Shown: positions 9,149 through 18,632, counted from the stretch's first letter. The stretch: DNA of 64,000 nucleotides from JADKBO01 sp965230345 (GCA_965230345.1 CBDDKR010000002.1:2418001-2482000); one strand, 5' to 3'. The notes: generated by a model from the sequence alone, not told the origin. Numbers and translations: made by a program.

Positions 9149-9225
9149 TGGTGGAGACTACAGGAATCGAACCTGCGACCTTTTGACTGCCAGTCAAACG
9201 CTCTAGCCAACTGAGCTAAGTCCCC
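9149..9225 (-). tRNA. tRNA-Ala (anticodon GGC)
   Basis: Read on the minus strand the acceptor stem GGGGACT pairs with AGTCTCC and contains the G3-U70 wobble pair that identifies alanine tRNAs. The anticodon stem-loop is TTTGA-CTGGCAG-TCAAA, anticodon GGC. D arm TTAGCTCAGTTGGC and T arm with GGTTCGATTCC are canonical. Here the CCA end is encoded (9149-9151), unlike tRNA-Leu in the same window. Confidence 0.97.
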
Positions 9226-9310
9226 AATATCACTACTTAAAATACAAATATAATGAGTAAATTAATTTAATTCATATTGGTTTTGATCACAATTGAGGAC
9301 TCGTACTTTT

Positions 9311-10279
9311 CTATTCTGAATATGGAATATTCTTATCTGTTAGCGAATGTAGAAAGTTCAATAAATCTTCTTTTTGCTGAACGGTAAAGTTTAAAGGCTC
9401 GATCATTAAAGTATCCATGTTGATTGGATTTTTGATGAAATCATATGGGTTGCTGTAAAAATCTATGACTTCTTCTAATGTAGTAAACATTCCATTGTGC
9501 ATATATGGTGCTGTTAATGCAACATTTCGTAATCCAGGAACTTTAAATTTGCCCAAATCGCTAGAATCTTTTGTGATCACGAAGCGACCTTGATCCAAAA
9601 GTGACTGTCCATCAAACAATCCAATGTTTCTGAATTCGTCACCTGTGAAGTCTGGTCCAAAATGGCATTCAAAGCATTTGAATTCATCCCCAATAAATAT
9701 ATCTCTTCCTCTTTGTTGGGAAGCCGTCAAAGCATTGTCGTCTTCACCATTCATCCATTGATCATGTGGAGCACTTCCATCGCTTTCTAAACTTCGTTGA
9801 AATTCAGCAAGTGCATGTGCAATTGAAAATGAATCTGGCTTTGATCGATATATAAATCTAAATAAAGAATCATACTGTGGATTATTTTGTACACGTTCCA
9901 CTGCGATATGATACTTTAGGTTCATTTCCACTGGATTTTCAATAGGCTGAATGGCTTGTTCTTCCAATGATGCAGCTCGACCATCGTAGAAGAAATAGGG
10001 TCTGCTAGCCATATTCATTACTGATGGTGTATTCCTATTTCCTATACTATCTCCAACACCTAAAGAAAATGCCTTGTTGTCGGCATATCCAAATTTGGGG
10101 TTGTGGCAGCTTGCGCATGAGATGTTTTGATCTAGCGAAAGAATGGGATCAAAAAAAAGCTTTTTCCCGAGATCAACTTTGGTTTGTATCGGAGGATCTT
10201 GAGCAGGAAAATGTGTGGTTAACGATGTTAAACTACTGAGACCAATGAGTATTAATGAAATAATGATAAATTGTTTCAT
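9311..10279 (-). CDS. Dihaem cytochrome c peroxidase family protein
   Basis: 322 residues with an N-terminal signal peptide (FIIISLILIGLSSLTSLTT) and two c-type haem sites, CASCH (about residues 55-59) and CFECH (about 202-206). The sequences GYADNKAFSLGV, RNTPSVMNM, FYDGRA, PIENPVEMN, KVPGLRNVALTAPYMHNG and TLEEVIDFY are the standard run of the bacterial CCP/MauG family. It acts in the periplasm, reducing hydrogen peroxide with electrons from cytochrome c. It stands alone, so its electron donor is unknown. Confidence 0.93.
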   Translation of the reverse strand: MKQFIIISLILIGLSSLTSLTTHFPAQDPPIQTKVDLGKKLFFDPILSLDQNISCASCHNPKFGYADNKAFSLGVGDSIGNRNTPSVMNMASRPYFFYDGRAASLEEQAIQPIENPVEMNLKYHIAVERVQNNPQYDSLFRFIYRSKPDSFSIAHALAEFQRSLESDGSAPHDQWMNGEDDNALTASQQRGRDIFIGDEFKCFECHFGPDFTGDEFRNIGLFDGQSLLDQGRFVITKDSSDLGKFKVPGLRNVALTAPYMHNGMFTTLEEVIDFYSNPYDFIKNPINMDTLMIEPLNFTVQQKEDLLNFLHSLTDKNIPYSE

Positions 10280-10502
10280 TCTTAAGTGTTTAGTATTCGA
10301 TAGAGACTTTTTGTTCTAAGTAGTGGGTATATTTAGCTAAGTATTGATTAATTCAATATGATTGAAAAAAATGAAAGGCAAAGATAGAAAATACTTCGCA
10401 GCAAAAGGACGATATTTATCATATGATCGTCATTGGTGATTTTCAATTAAGTAATGGAAATCAGATCGCGAGTTTCATAGCGATTCTTCATTTACTGAAT
10501 AA

Positions 10503-11258
10503 CTAATTGATTTTAATTCTGCTAGCAATGATTCCACTTGAAATAGCGACATTTAAAGATTCGGCGCCTTTAGAATGATGTCCAGGAATTCTAATTTTAC
10601 GGCTTACCAAAGATTGAATTTTTGGAGATATTCCCTGTCCTTCACTTCCAAGTACATAGATGCCTGGATTCAATTCATCTTGTGTAGAAATGTCTTCTCC
10701 ATCCAACATAAGTCCATAGGAAGGGGTGTCATTGAATAATGCAGCTATTGATTCGCCCTTAAGGCGTATGCATTTTACATGGCAGATTGAACCCATTGTA
10801 CTCTGGATAACTTTGGGGTTGTACCAATCGGCTGTATTTTCATTGGCAAAAATGTTTTTAATGCCAAACCAGTCTGCTGTTCTAATGATAGTGCCTACAT
10901 TTCCAGGATCTTGAACACCATCTAGAAAAAAAGAGGCTTCATTATGTTTTAGGTTAATCTTAACGGTTTCTTCGGGTTTGTTTAAGAGTAAAAAAACTGA
11001 TGAAGGCGTTTTTAGATTGGTTATTTGTCGCATTGATTTTTCATTAACTTCCGTAATGGGTAAGTCCTTCTTGTATAGAATCGAAGTGTTATCCTCTATC
11101 CATGATGGATATGCGAAAATCATTTCAATTTGAAAGGCAGAAGTCTTTATAAATTCTAAAGCCAATTTATCTCCTTCGGCAACGAATTTGTTATACTTTT
11201 GTCTGAATTTTGAAGTAGAAAGTGATTTTAAATACTTAATTTGATTCTTTGATATCAC
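10503..11258 (-). CDS. SpoU/TrmH-family RNA 2'-O-methyltransferase
   Basis: About 251 residues from the proposed GTG start (11258), which gives MISKNQIKYLKSL, the usual family N-terminus; the frame stays open to an ATG at 11324 but that adds 22 unusual residues. The three SPOUT motifs are present: motif 1 in GVQDPGNVGTIIRTADWFG, motif 2 in YVLGSEGQGIS, and motif 3 in IPGHHSKGAESLNVAISSGI, forming the trefoil knot that binds SAM. The N-terminal KFVAEGDKLALEF is the RNA-binding substrate domain. It likely methylates a ribose in 23S rRNA or tRNA. The gene starts within, or abutting, the divergent tamL start region. Confidence 0.9.
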   Translation of the reverse strand: MISKNQIKYLKSLSTSKFRQKYNKFVAEGDKLALEFIKTSAFQIEMIFAYPSWIEDNTSILYKKDLPITEVNEKSMRQITNLKTPSSVFLLLNKPEETVKINLKHNEASFFLDGVQDPGNVGTIIRTADWFGIKNIFANENTADWYNPKVIQSTMGSICHVKCIRLKGESIAALFNDTPSYGLMLDGEDISTQDELNPGIYVLGSEGQGISPKIQSLVSRKIRIPGHHSKGAESLNVAISSGIIASRIKIN

Positions 11259-13675
11259 AGAGTACAATTTTGAGTAAAGGTAGATTGAAAATAGGTAGGT
11301 TACAAAATCTTTTGCCAACAACATTGTTGTTATTGGTACTGGTCATCATATCGTCTTGTGGTGTTGGTAAATTTTTACAGAAAGACGAATGGTTAATAGA
11401 GGATTTTGAGATTAGTTTTGATGAAGAGTTATCCAAAAAGGAAAAGTGGATCGAAAACGGATTGCGATATTGGATTCAACAAAAGAGAAATGGTCGTGTG
11501 CTTTGGATTCCCAAGGAGTACATATTCCTTTCTCATAGCGAAAAACATGACACTAGCAAGTACGATGAGGTAATGCGAAATGTTATGGGAGAAGAACCTG
11601 CATTGTATAATAAAGATAGAACACTAGAAGCCATCTCAAGGATGGAGTCGTGGCTAAAGTTTAATAAAGGATATTACCATGCAAGAGTCGGACATCACCT
11701 AGATACCATTTCGTCGTATAAAGTAGATGTAGTTTTTGATGTTCATTTAGGAGAACGATTCAAATATGGTAGTTTGGAATTCCTATCTAAGGATACAAGT
11801 ATATTAAATAAGGTGAAAAACTTATGGGCCCAAGGAAAGGTGAAGGCTGGTAGCTATGTAGATAGTGATGCCTTTGGTCGTGAGAAAAATCGTATTACAG
11901 AAATTCTTCAAAATGATGGTTACGCAAATTTTGCTTCAAAATATTTTGGAATAAAAGGCGATAGTACGAGAGTACCTAATACTATAGATGCAATAATTGA
12001 GGTGTATTTGCCAGAGAATGAGGCGGCACATACTCAATACGATATTGGTGCAATTAGTGTGTTTACAGATTATCATGCAAAACAAGATACTTTTGGTATG
12101 ATTAAAGACACTGTAGAAAATATTACCTACTACAGTGGATCGAGCAAATTTCTGGTTAAACCTAAAGTGTTGGACAAGGTGATCTCCTTCCGTGAAGGAG
12201 AAATGGCCATTAAGGAAAAACGACTTCAAACTTTTACCAAATTGTCCAATTTAAGTACCTATCGATTTACTGCAATAAATCCTTATGTTGACAGCCTCGA
12301 TTCTACAAAGATTAACTATAATATTCTTCTGACACCACATACTAAGAAATGGATTGGAGACTATGGAGGTGATATATTGTTTTCAAGACTTGGTGGATCA
12401 GCGGATCAGTCTGGACAGAATAGAAATGTTTTTGGAGCTTCATTGAATAGCCAATTGGTCAATCGAAATTTTCTTGGTGGAAGCGAGCGATTTGCTATAA
12501 CAGGAGAAGTCGGCGGACAGATAGAAATAGGAGATAAGGTTAATTTTAGGTCGTTTAACTATGGTATTTCTAACTATTTGGAATACCCTATATTTAAAGA
12601 TCATTTTAGGCAAATATCCTCTCTTCATCAGCTTGGTTTTTTAAGAAAATCGACATATGATTTATTGAAGGAAAAGGCTCAGTCAACTATAAATGCATCG
12701 ATAAATCTTACGGATGTTAGATCATTCTATAGAATACTGATCTTAAACACATCTTATGGGTACAAGTTGCAGTATAGAAAAGACCGTTCTCTGAGTATAA
12801 ATACCCTTGGGGTGACACTTAATAATTACGAACTTCGAGAGAAGTTTCTGGAAAGAGTAGGGGATAATCCACTAATCCTTAATACGTTTAATGATAATCT
12901 ATTTTCAGGTTTTTTATTTAGGAACTTATTTTATACGAGGAATGGATATCTTAATGATAAATCATGGCAATGGGCGTACTACCTCAATGCAGAATTATCT
13001 GGATTAGAAGTGCTAGCAGCAAACGAATTGTACAATCAACTGTCTGGTGAAAACAACAAGTGGACGGTCGGAAAAGATAGATTTAAATTTGCCAAATTTG
13101 GCAAAATAGAGGTTGACTTAAGGTTGTACAAAGACTTGGGTAAAAAGTACGTCATTGCAAGTCGATTTAATACGGGTATAATAAATCCTTTTGCGGATAG
13201 TGAAACGTCTCCTTTTATCAAGCAATTCGAAGTTGGTGGCCCTAATAGTTTGAGAGGTTGGGGAGCAAGGGAATTAGGCCCAGGTGCAACACAAGTAGAA
13301 TTGACAAATGATGTATTGCCCTTCCAAAAAGGTGATATTAAAATAGAGGCTAATCTAGAATACCGTTTCCCGATTTGGTGGTTGTTTCAAGGTGGACTTT
13401 TTGTTGATGCTGGTAATATTTGGCGTCTTAAACAGGATGAAAATGGTGAAGGTAAATTTACCAAAGACTTCATCGATGAGATTGCTGTAGCCGCTGGTTG
13501 GGGATTAAGATTTGATGTGGATTATTTCATCATACGTATGGATTTTGGATATCGAGTTAGAAATCCTTACCCTTCTACAGAGGTAGGAAGAATTGGGAAG
13601 CATTGGCGTACTTGGGAAAACATTAGAAGTCAAGGAATTGGCAATTTTCAAGTAAATGTTAGTCATGCGTTCTAA
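11249..13675 (+). CDS. tamL: TamL-type Omp85 outer membrane lipoprotein
   Basis: Up to 808 residues. A hydrophobic signal (LLPTTLLLLVLVIISS) ends in a lipobox Cys, then POTRA-like repeats (about 40-330) and a 16-strand barrel of the bacterial surface antigen family with the SLRGWGARELGPG element and a final Phe (VNVSHAF). A lipid anchor on a TamA homologue is the hallmark of Bacteroidota TamL, which with TamB moves lipids or assembles outer membrane proteins. No ATG is available: candidate starts are TTG at 11249, 11270 and 11285, the last giving the most normal lipoprotein signal. TamB is not adjacent. Confidence 0.88.
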   Translation: MISQSTILSKGRLKIGRLQNLLPTTLLLLVLVIISSCGVGKFLQKDEWLIEDFEISFDEELSKKEKWIENGLRYWIQQKRNGRVLWIPKEYIFLSHSEKHDTSKYDEVMRNVMGEEPALYNKDRTLEAISRMESWLKFNKGYYHARVGHHLDTISSYKVDVVFDVHLGERFKYGSLEFLSKDTSILNKVKNLWAQGKVKAGSYVDSDAFGREKNRITEILQNDGYANFASKYFGIKGDSTRVPNTIDAIIEVYLPENEAAHTQYDIGAISVFTDYHAKQDTFGMIKDTVENITYYSGSSKFLVKPKVLDKVISFREGEMAIKEKRLQTFTKLSNLSTYRFTAINPYVDSLDSTKINYNILLTPHTKKWIGDYGGDILFSRLGGSADQSGQNRNVFGASLNSQLVNRNFLGGSERFAITGEVGGQIEIGDKVNFRSFNYGISNYLEYPIFKDHFRQISSLHQLGFLRKSTYDLLKEKAQSTINASINLTDVRSFYRILILNTSYGYKLQYRKDRSLSINTLGVTLNNYELREKFLERVGDNPLILNTFNDNLFSGFLFRNLFYTRNGYLNDKSWQWAYYLNAELSGLEVLAANELYNQLSGENNKWTVGKDRFKFAKFGKIEVDLRLYKDLGKKYVIASRFNTGIINPFADSETSPFIKQFEVGGPNSLRGWGARELGPGATQVELTNDVLPFQKGDIKIEANLEYRFPIWWLFQGGLFVDAGNIWRLKQDENGEGKFTKDFIDEIAVAAGWGLRFDVDYFIIRMDFGYRVRNPYPSTEVGRIGKHWRTWENIRSQGIGNFQVNVSHAF

Positions 13676-13862
13676 ATCTATAGACTCCGCAAATTAGTTG
13701 TAGTACCCAATGCTTGATAACGCTGTATTGCGGCATAATTTCAGTTTTTAAAATTTTGATCGAACGGTGCCTAGTTTTAATTTAGAGCATCATTTAAATC
13801 AATTCATTACATATATGAGATTTTAGTTATATATTTACCTGTTGTTTCAAATTATTACTACT

Positions 13863-15068
13863 ATGATCATCATCGACCTACGCTTCCCAATTTCGAAACT
13901 GTCAAAGTTATTGGATCAGGCTTTGGATGATGCATTCGGAAATGATTTTTTTGAAGTGCATGGCATCAAAATGAAGATAAGGCGTACCGGGTCCAGTAGG
14001 TTAAAATTTGAAAATAAGTCCATCTCTGTTCAAGTTAATAGTGCTGTCAAATTAATAAAGGGAAGTGGTTTGTTTTCGGCCGAAGTTAATGGAAGCATAA
14101 CCTTGGACTTGTCTATTGATTATGATATTGATCAATTATGGAACGTATCTTCAATAACGGAGTTACAGGGTTATAATTGGAATGAAAAACCCAAGTTGGA
14201 AATTGGTTTTTTGAAATTGCCTATTGAAACCATTACTGATATGGCAATTGATCATTATAAAGGAATTATAACGGCAAAAATTGATGACTTTCTCCAAAAT
14301 AAAATTGATATAAAGGAATATGTATCCTCAAGTCTATTAAGGATATATAATAAAGTAGAGGAAAACGTTTATTACGATCACTCTCCAAGTTTGGTTGTAC
14401 GTGATGTTCAATTGCTTAAACCTGTTGCTCAAGATCGTAATTTATTTGTTCGAGCAGGATTGGTAGTCTCTATTCATTTTGATCAACTTTGCCATGATAA
14501 TTCAGTTTTACCTATGCTGAATTGGTGTACTAAATTAGATCAAAATAACATTTCATTAGCTCAAATCGAGATTACTGAAAGTCTCATTTTGGCATTGATA
14601 AAGGAGCAACTACAAGATCGTGAAATTGGAGGTAAACCTTTGATTCTTGAACAAGAAGCCATTTGTATCAAAGATGGCACAGTAATTTTTACAGCTCTAA
14701 TGTCAAGTCCAATACAAGCAGGTGTGGAAATCAAACTTGGTTTGAACTACAACGAACACCTACAAGCTTTAGAATTACTGGATAATGATGTTCAAATAAA
14801 ACCTTCAAGCATTTTATATAAATTGTCAACCCCAATTGTCAATAGATTTGTTGAAGGGTTTATTGATGATTTATTCCCAATTATGATTACGGAAAAGCTA
14901 AAAGATTTTTACGAAGAGTTTAATGGTAAAGAATTGATGCTTGAAAATGGTATGAAGGCAAGTGGGAATATCGAAAAAGTAGTTATCTCTAAGCTGGCAT
15001 TAAATGCCAACGTAGTTTCCGGGGTTGTTAAATTGATGAATTCTTCAATATCTCTTGTACAAGCATAA
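13863..15068 (+). CDS. DUF4403 family protein
   Basis: 401 residues from ATG 13863 (a TTG at 13842 is possible but less likely). It begins IIIDLRFPISKLSKLLDQAL and contains DUF4403 features: a beta-rich NSAVKLIKGSGLF-x-GSITLDLSIDYDIDQLW segment followed by the characteristic YNWNEKPKLEIGFLKLP and ITDMAIDHY. Two similar halves (about 1-200 and 200-400) suggest lipid-binding SMP/BPI-like folds. No signal peptide is evident, which is unusual if the protein acts in the envelope. It follows tamL by 187 bases; function unknown. Confidence 0.75.
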   Translation: MIIIDLRFPISKLSKLLDQALDDAFGNDFFEVHGIKMKIRRTGSSRLKFENKSISVQVNSAVKLIKGSGLFSAEVNGSITLDLSIDYDIDQLWNVSSITELQGYNWNEKPKLEIGFLKLPIETITDMAIDHYKGIITAKIDDFLQNKIDIKEYVSSSLLRIYNKVEENVYYDHSPSLVVRDVQLLKPVAQDRNLFVRAGLVVSIHFDQLCHDNSVLPMLNWCTKLDQNNISLAQIEITESLILALIKEQLQDREIGGKPLILEQEAICIKDGTVIFTALMSSPIQAGVEIKLGLNYNEHLQALELLDNDVQIKPSSILYKLSTPIVNRFVEGFIDDLFPIMITEKLKDFYEEFNGKELMLENGMKASGNIEKVVISKLALNANVVSGVVKLMNSSISLVQA

Positions 15069-15096
15069 ATGGATTTATAGAATTGATTAAAATAAA

Positions 15097-15130
15097 AAAG
15101 AAGCACTTTATAATTAAAATGCTTCTTTCG
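15097..15130. terminator. Bidirectional hairpin terminator
   Basis: AAAGAAGCA (15097-15105) pairs with TGCTTCTTT (15120-15128) across 14 bases, between the convergent DUF4403 and barrel genes, with A runs before and T runs after the stem. Confidence 0.7.
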
Positions 15131-15162
15131 TAAATGGAGCCTACAAGTAATTAATATTACCT

Positions 15163-15828
15163 CTAGTAGTATGTATTTTTATACGGTATTGAGTATGTTA
15201 TGCTGAAATTAATTTGATCGGGTCCACCTTCTAGTTTTGATTTCGCCTTATTCAAAAAGATGTGATCGCCAAAAGAGTTAAAAGATCCTTCATATCTTAA
15301 GTCAATGCTAATAGGGTAGAAATCAAACCCTACAGATCCAGTGAATCCCGTGACCCATCGAGATAGTCTGGACTCATAAGTAGGTGTTCCTTTTAATCCA
15401 TCTTCGAAGTCCATAATTATGTGAAAGGCAGGACCAAATCCAACTCTAAAATTGTCCGAGTGCACACCCGCAGTGCAATAGATATCTAAATTCTTATACT
15501 TTTCAGTAGCCTTAGTGACACCTTTATAAGCATCTTGAAAGGCCTCTACTTCATATTTTACAGAATACTGACTGTATTGAATGCTTGGCTGCATAAACAT
15601 CCAACCTATCTTATTTTGATAAGTAAATCCTATGTTGAATGGTGTATTCCCACCCATATATCTTACTTCATGAGTCGCATAATCACTCACATTGCCAATA
15701 TAAACACTTTCGGGTCTAGCAGTCATAATACTTGATCCAACTGTCAGTCCAAATCTCGATTGAGAATTTCCATAAGATAGAAATAATAGGAGGGCTAAAA
15801 AAGTTGTTATCGTTTGTTTCATTTTCAT
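15163..15828 (-). CDS. Outer membrane beta-barrel protein (PorT-like)
   Basis: 221 residues with a type I signal peptide (QTITTFLALLLFLSYGNSQ) followed by alternating hydrophobic/polar strands, for example FGLTVGSSIMTA, FNIGFTYQNKIGWMFMQPSIQYSQ, DNFRVGFGPAFHIIM, TGFTGSVGFDFYPISIDLRYEG and QINFSITYSIPY. This is the small eight-stranded barrel pattern of PorT/OprF-like proteins abundant in Bacteroidota. No neighbour hints at its role. Confidence 0.75.
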   Translation of the reverse strand: MKMKQTITTFLALLLFLSYGNSQSRFGLTVGSSIMTARPESVYIGNVSDYATHEVRYMGGNTPFNIGFTYQNKIGWMFMQPSIQYSQYSVKYEVEAFQDAYKGVTKATEKYKNLDIYCTAGVHSDNFRVGFGPAFHIIMDFEDGLKGTPTYESRLSRWVTGFTGSVGFDFYPISIDLRYEGSFNSFGDHIFLNKAKSKLEGGPDQINFSITYSIPYKNTYY

Positions 15829-16296
15829 ATAATTTTAACTAGCGTAAGTTTGTCTTAAAGATAAGCATATGAACTAAAACGCTACAATTTTATATATATT
15901 TTGTTTTCGTTAAATATTCTATTTCATTTTTCTCGTTAAATGTGTGATTTAGTAAATGAGTGAAATAAAATACTGCTGGTATCTATATCATGAACAGTTT
16001 GGAATAGAGTTTCCCCTATAAACACATTAAAAATAATAAAAATATCTAGCTCTACTTACTCATCCGTTTGATTTCGTAATAAGTACTAACTACTTATTGA
16101 TATTTAAACAATTCCAGTATAAGTAATACTCAGCAAAATCAAAATTCGTTGCATCGGAGTATTGGAAATCTGAAAAGTTTAAATATTATTGTTTAAATAA
16201 AGCTATTTTTTTTAGGTTGTCAATAGGATTGTGGAAATTAAGTTTTGAAATGAATTCTAGAAGACATAGATTATATCATCCTTCAAATTAATCAAG
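15829..16296. other. Gene-free AT-rich intergenic region
   Basis: 468 bases between two divergent genes. It holds no convincing reading frame and should contain promoters for both, but no perfect TTG-N17-23-TAnnTTTG pair was found. Confidence 0.5.
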
Positions 16297-17259
16297 ATGC
16301 GCTACCAAAAATTATTGTTTGAAAGACTTAAAGCTAGGCCAAATAAGAAACTACTTATTGAAAAAGTGATGTCCGTTCTCGGTTTAAAGAAAAGTACAGC
16401 TTACAAAAGAATGAACTGTTCAAGCTTGATGTCTGTAGACGAGTTAGTCATATTATCACAGGCATTAAACTTTTCGATGGATGATGTATTCCTTAAGGAT
16501 TCTTCAATTTCGTTTAAACACCCATTTATCAATGAGGAAGAAAGTATGCGTAACTTCATTCACCAGTTTGATTTTTACCTAAAACCAATGGATAGACAAG
16601 ATGGTAAGTCTTTAACCTATATGGCGAATGAATTGCCATTGTTTTATTATTTTAGTTATCCACATCTATTCCATTTTATGGTATCCGTATGGGATCATTT
16701 GCATTGGAGTGATTCCAGATTAGTGATAGATGGGTCGCTAAAGTATGACAAAGAGTTGAAGGAGTTTCGAGAGGTTACACGTCAACGAATATCAAATATA
16801 GATTTGATCGAAGTGTGGAATTCGAATATGCTGAATAATTTGTTTCAGCAAATTGTATTTACAATAACGATTCGCGGTTTTAAATCCACAACTTATATTT
16901 CTAGTTTGATCGATGATATTTCCTTGTTGATTCAACACCTTAAAGAAGTAACTGGTAAAAGAAAAGACAATCTGAAGATATATCTAAATGAATTTGGCAA
17001 TTACCTTAACTTGGTTACCTACAATTCTACTTCTATGAAGGCAACTTTTGTTGGTTTTGATTACCCCAAATTTATTGTTTCGGAGAATGATCAGTTCTAC
17101 GAATTTTCCGAGAGCTGGATTGAGAAGATCAAAAGAAGGTCTGTGTTGATTAGTGGAGAAGGTTATCAATATCAAGAACTGTTCTTTAGAAAGATGGAAT
17201 CTGATTTTGAAAATTTCAAGAACAAAGTGGATAAGCTGGTTGCTATATATTATGAATAA
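16297..17259 (+). CDS. Putative XRE-type HTH transcriptional regulator
   Basis: 320 residues. The first ~70 residues (LLIEKVMSVLGLKKSTAYKRM then MSVDELVILSQALNFSMDDVF) look like a Cro/CI-type helix-turn-helix in which a Tyr-Lys-Arg recognition helix replaces the usual one. The remaining 250 residues are helical, rich in aromatic residues, and not recognised; they could be a ligand or protein-binding domain. It precedes the DUF1801 gene by 35 bases, so the accessory run that follows may be under its control or in its operon. Confidence 0.6.
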   Translation: MRYQKLLFERLKARPNKKLLIEKVMSVLGLKKSTAYKRMNCSSLMSVDELVILSQALNFSMDDVFLKDSSISFKHPFINEEESMRNFIHQFDFYLKPMDRQDGKSLTYMANELPLFYYFSYPHLFHFMVSVWDHLHWSDSRLVIDGSLKYDKELKEFREVTRQRISNIDLIEVWNSNMLNNLFQQIVFTITIRGFKSTTYISSLIDDISLLIQHLKEVTGKRKDNLKIYLNEFGNYLNLVTYNSTSMKATFVGFDYPKFIVSENDQFYEFSESWIEKIKRRSVLISGEGYQYQELFFRKMESDFENFKNKVDKLVAIYYE

Positions 17260-17294
17260 TTTGAGCTAGTCCGCGTCCAAAGAAAATATGAATT

Positions 17295-17711
17295 ATGACC
17301 AAAAATAAAACAGTCAAAAATCAAGGTAATGCTCAAGAGTTTTTGAAAAATGTTGAGATCGAACAACGAAGATCTGACGCATTAAAATTGTTTGAATTGA
17401 TGAATCGAGTAATTCCTGAAGAACCCAAAATGTGGGGTAATTCTATCATTGGTTATGGGCAGTATCACTATAAATATGATAGTGGAAGAGAAGGTGATTT
17501 TTTCAAAGTGGGCTTTTCTCCAAGGAAACAAAATATGGTTGTTTATATTATGCCAAGCTTTGATAGATTTAGTCAAATAATGGATGAATTGGGAAACTAT
17601 AAAACTGGAAAATCGTGTTTGTACATAAAAAAACTAAGTGATGTCGACTTCAAGCAATTGGAAGAATTGATCGTTAGTGCATATCAATATATGACAGGTA
17701 AGTATGGATAA
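17295..17711 (+). CDS. DUF1801 domain protein
   Basis: 138 residues. The central WGNSIIGYGQYHYKYDSGRE and the following FFKVGFSPRKQNMVVYIMP are the core of the DUF1801 (YdhG-like) fold, and the C-terminal SCLYIKKLSDVDFKQLEELI completes it. No enzymatic role is established for the family. The last eight bases overlap the GNAT gene, so the two are translationally coupled. Confidence 0.85.
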   Translation: MTKNKTVKNQGNAQEFLKNVEIEQRRSDALKLFELMNRVIPEEPKMWGNSIIGYGQYHYKYDSGREGDFFKVGFSPRKQNMVVYIMPSFDRFSQIMDELGNYKTGKSCLYIKKLSDVDFKQLEELIVSAYQYMTGKYG

Positions 17712-18243
17712 ATTACATTATCATAAGGTTCGTTTACGTACTTGGGATTCAAGTGATGTCGAAAGGTTAACACAGCTTGCCAATAACATCAATATTGCGA
17801 AATATTTAACCAATGGATTTCCTCATCCCTATGCTGAATCCGATGCGAAGAAATTTATCGAAATGTCGAACGACCAAAATATGGTGAGGGCAATATTGGC
17901 GGATGAAGAATTGGTAGGCGGGATTGGCTTGCATAAACAATCCGATATTCATGAAAAATGTGCTGAATTGGGCTACTGGGTAGGTGAACCATTTTGGGGT
18001 AAGGGAATAGCAACTAGAGCGATTCCGTTGATTGTGGATGAAGGTTTTCGAGATTTAGGAATAAACAGAATATATGCTAGAACGTTTTCCAATAATCCAG
18101 GGTCGTCAAGAGTGTTGGAGAAAGTCGGCTTTCAATATGAAGGAAAATTGAAGGCTGCTGTTTACAAAGGGAATGAGTTTTTGGACCTTAACCTTTTTGC
18201 AATATTAAACCCATTGTTTGATTATGAAAGGAGTAGAGATTGA
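17704..18243 (+). CDS. GNAT acetyltransferase (RimJ/RimL-like)
   Basis: 179 residues with the order of motifs of RimJ/L-type N-acetyltransferases: an N-terminal VRLRTWDSSDVERLTQLANN, motif A in LGYWVGEPFWGKGIATRAIPLIVDEGF (acetyl-CoA pyrophosphate loop), and NRIYARTFSNNPGSSRVLEKVGF as motif B with the family's final YKGNEFLDLNLFAI. Acetyl acceptor unknown; such proteins modify ribosomal N-termini, amino acids or drugs. It overlaps the genes on both sides. Confidence 0.9.
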   Translation: MDKLHYHKVRLRTWDSSDVERLTQLANNINIAKYLTNGFPHPYAESDAKKFIEMSNDQNMVRAILADEELVGGIGLHKQSDIHEKCAELGYWVGEPFWGKGIATRAIPLIVDEGFRDLGINRIYARTFSNNPGSSRVLEKVGFQYEGKLKAAVYKGNEFLDLNLFAILNPLFDYERSRD

Positions 18244-18632
18244 TTAGGAAAATGAACTTTTACGAGCAAGAAATTCTAAGGATTAAAAATGATTGTTACT
18301 CAAACCAAGGGCAAATTGATACTGCTATTGGATTAAGGAGTTATCTCGATAACAATTTTAATGAAAAGTTGAATTTGAATCTTTTTTCTCGAATCCGATT
18401 TGTTTCAAAGTTTCACCTTTTAAGGATTTTCAAAAGATACTATGGCCAAACTCCAAATCAATATTTGATCAACAAGAGAATTGAAAAGGCCTAAGATTAT
18501 TTAAGGAGTGGGATGTCCATATCAGAGACTTGTTATGAAGTTGGATTTGAAAGCTTAAGTTCTTTCAGCTCTTTATTCAAGAGAAAAACAGGTCTATCGC
18601 CTAGACGATTTCAAAAGAGCAATTTTCGATAA
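18240..18632 (+). pseudogene. AraC-family regulator broken by an in-frame stop
   Basis: The frame starting at TTG 18240 (or ATG 18252) encodes the first AraC helix-turn-helix (GLRSYLDNNFNEKLNL then FHLLRIFKRYYGQTPNQY and RIEKA) and stops at TAA 18492-18494. The same frame then continues without interruption for 45 codons with the second helix-turn-helix: LRSGMSISETCYEVGFE, SSFSSLFKRKTGLSPRRF, ending at TAA 18630-18632. The stop replaces the Lys/Glu/Gln normally following RIEKA. The whole reading frame is otherwise intact, so this is a recent nonsense mutation, a sequencing error, or a readthrough case. Confidence 0.88.

Noticed and set aside
10408..10431. GACGAT/ATCGTC hairpin upstream of the peroxidase
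   Set aside because: Only six pairs and no T run; too weak to call a terminator or operator.
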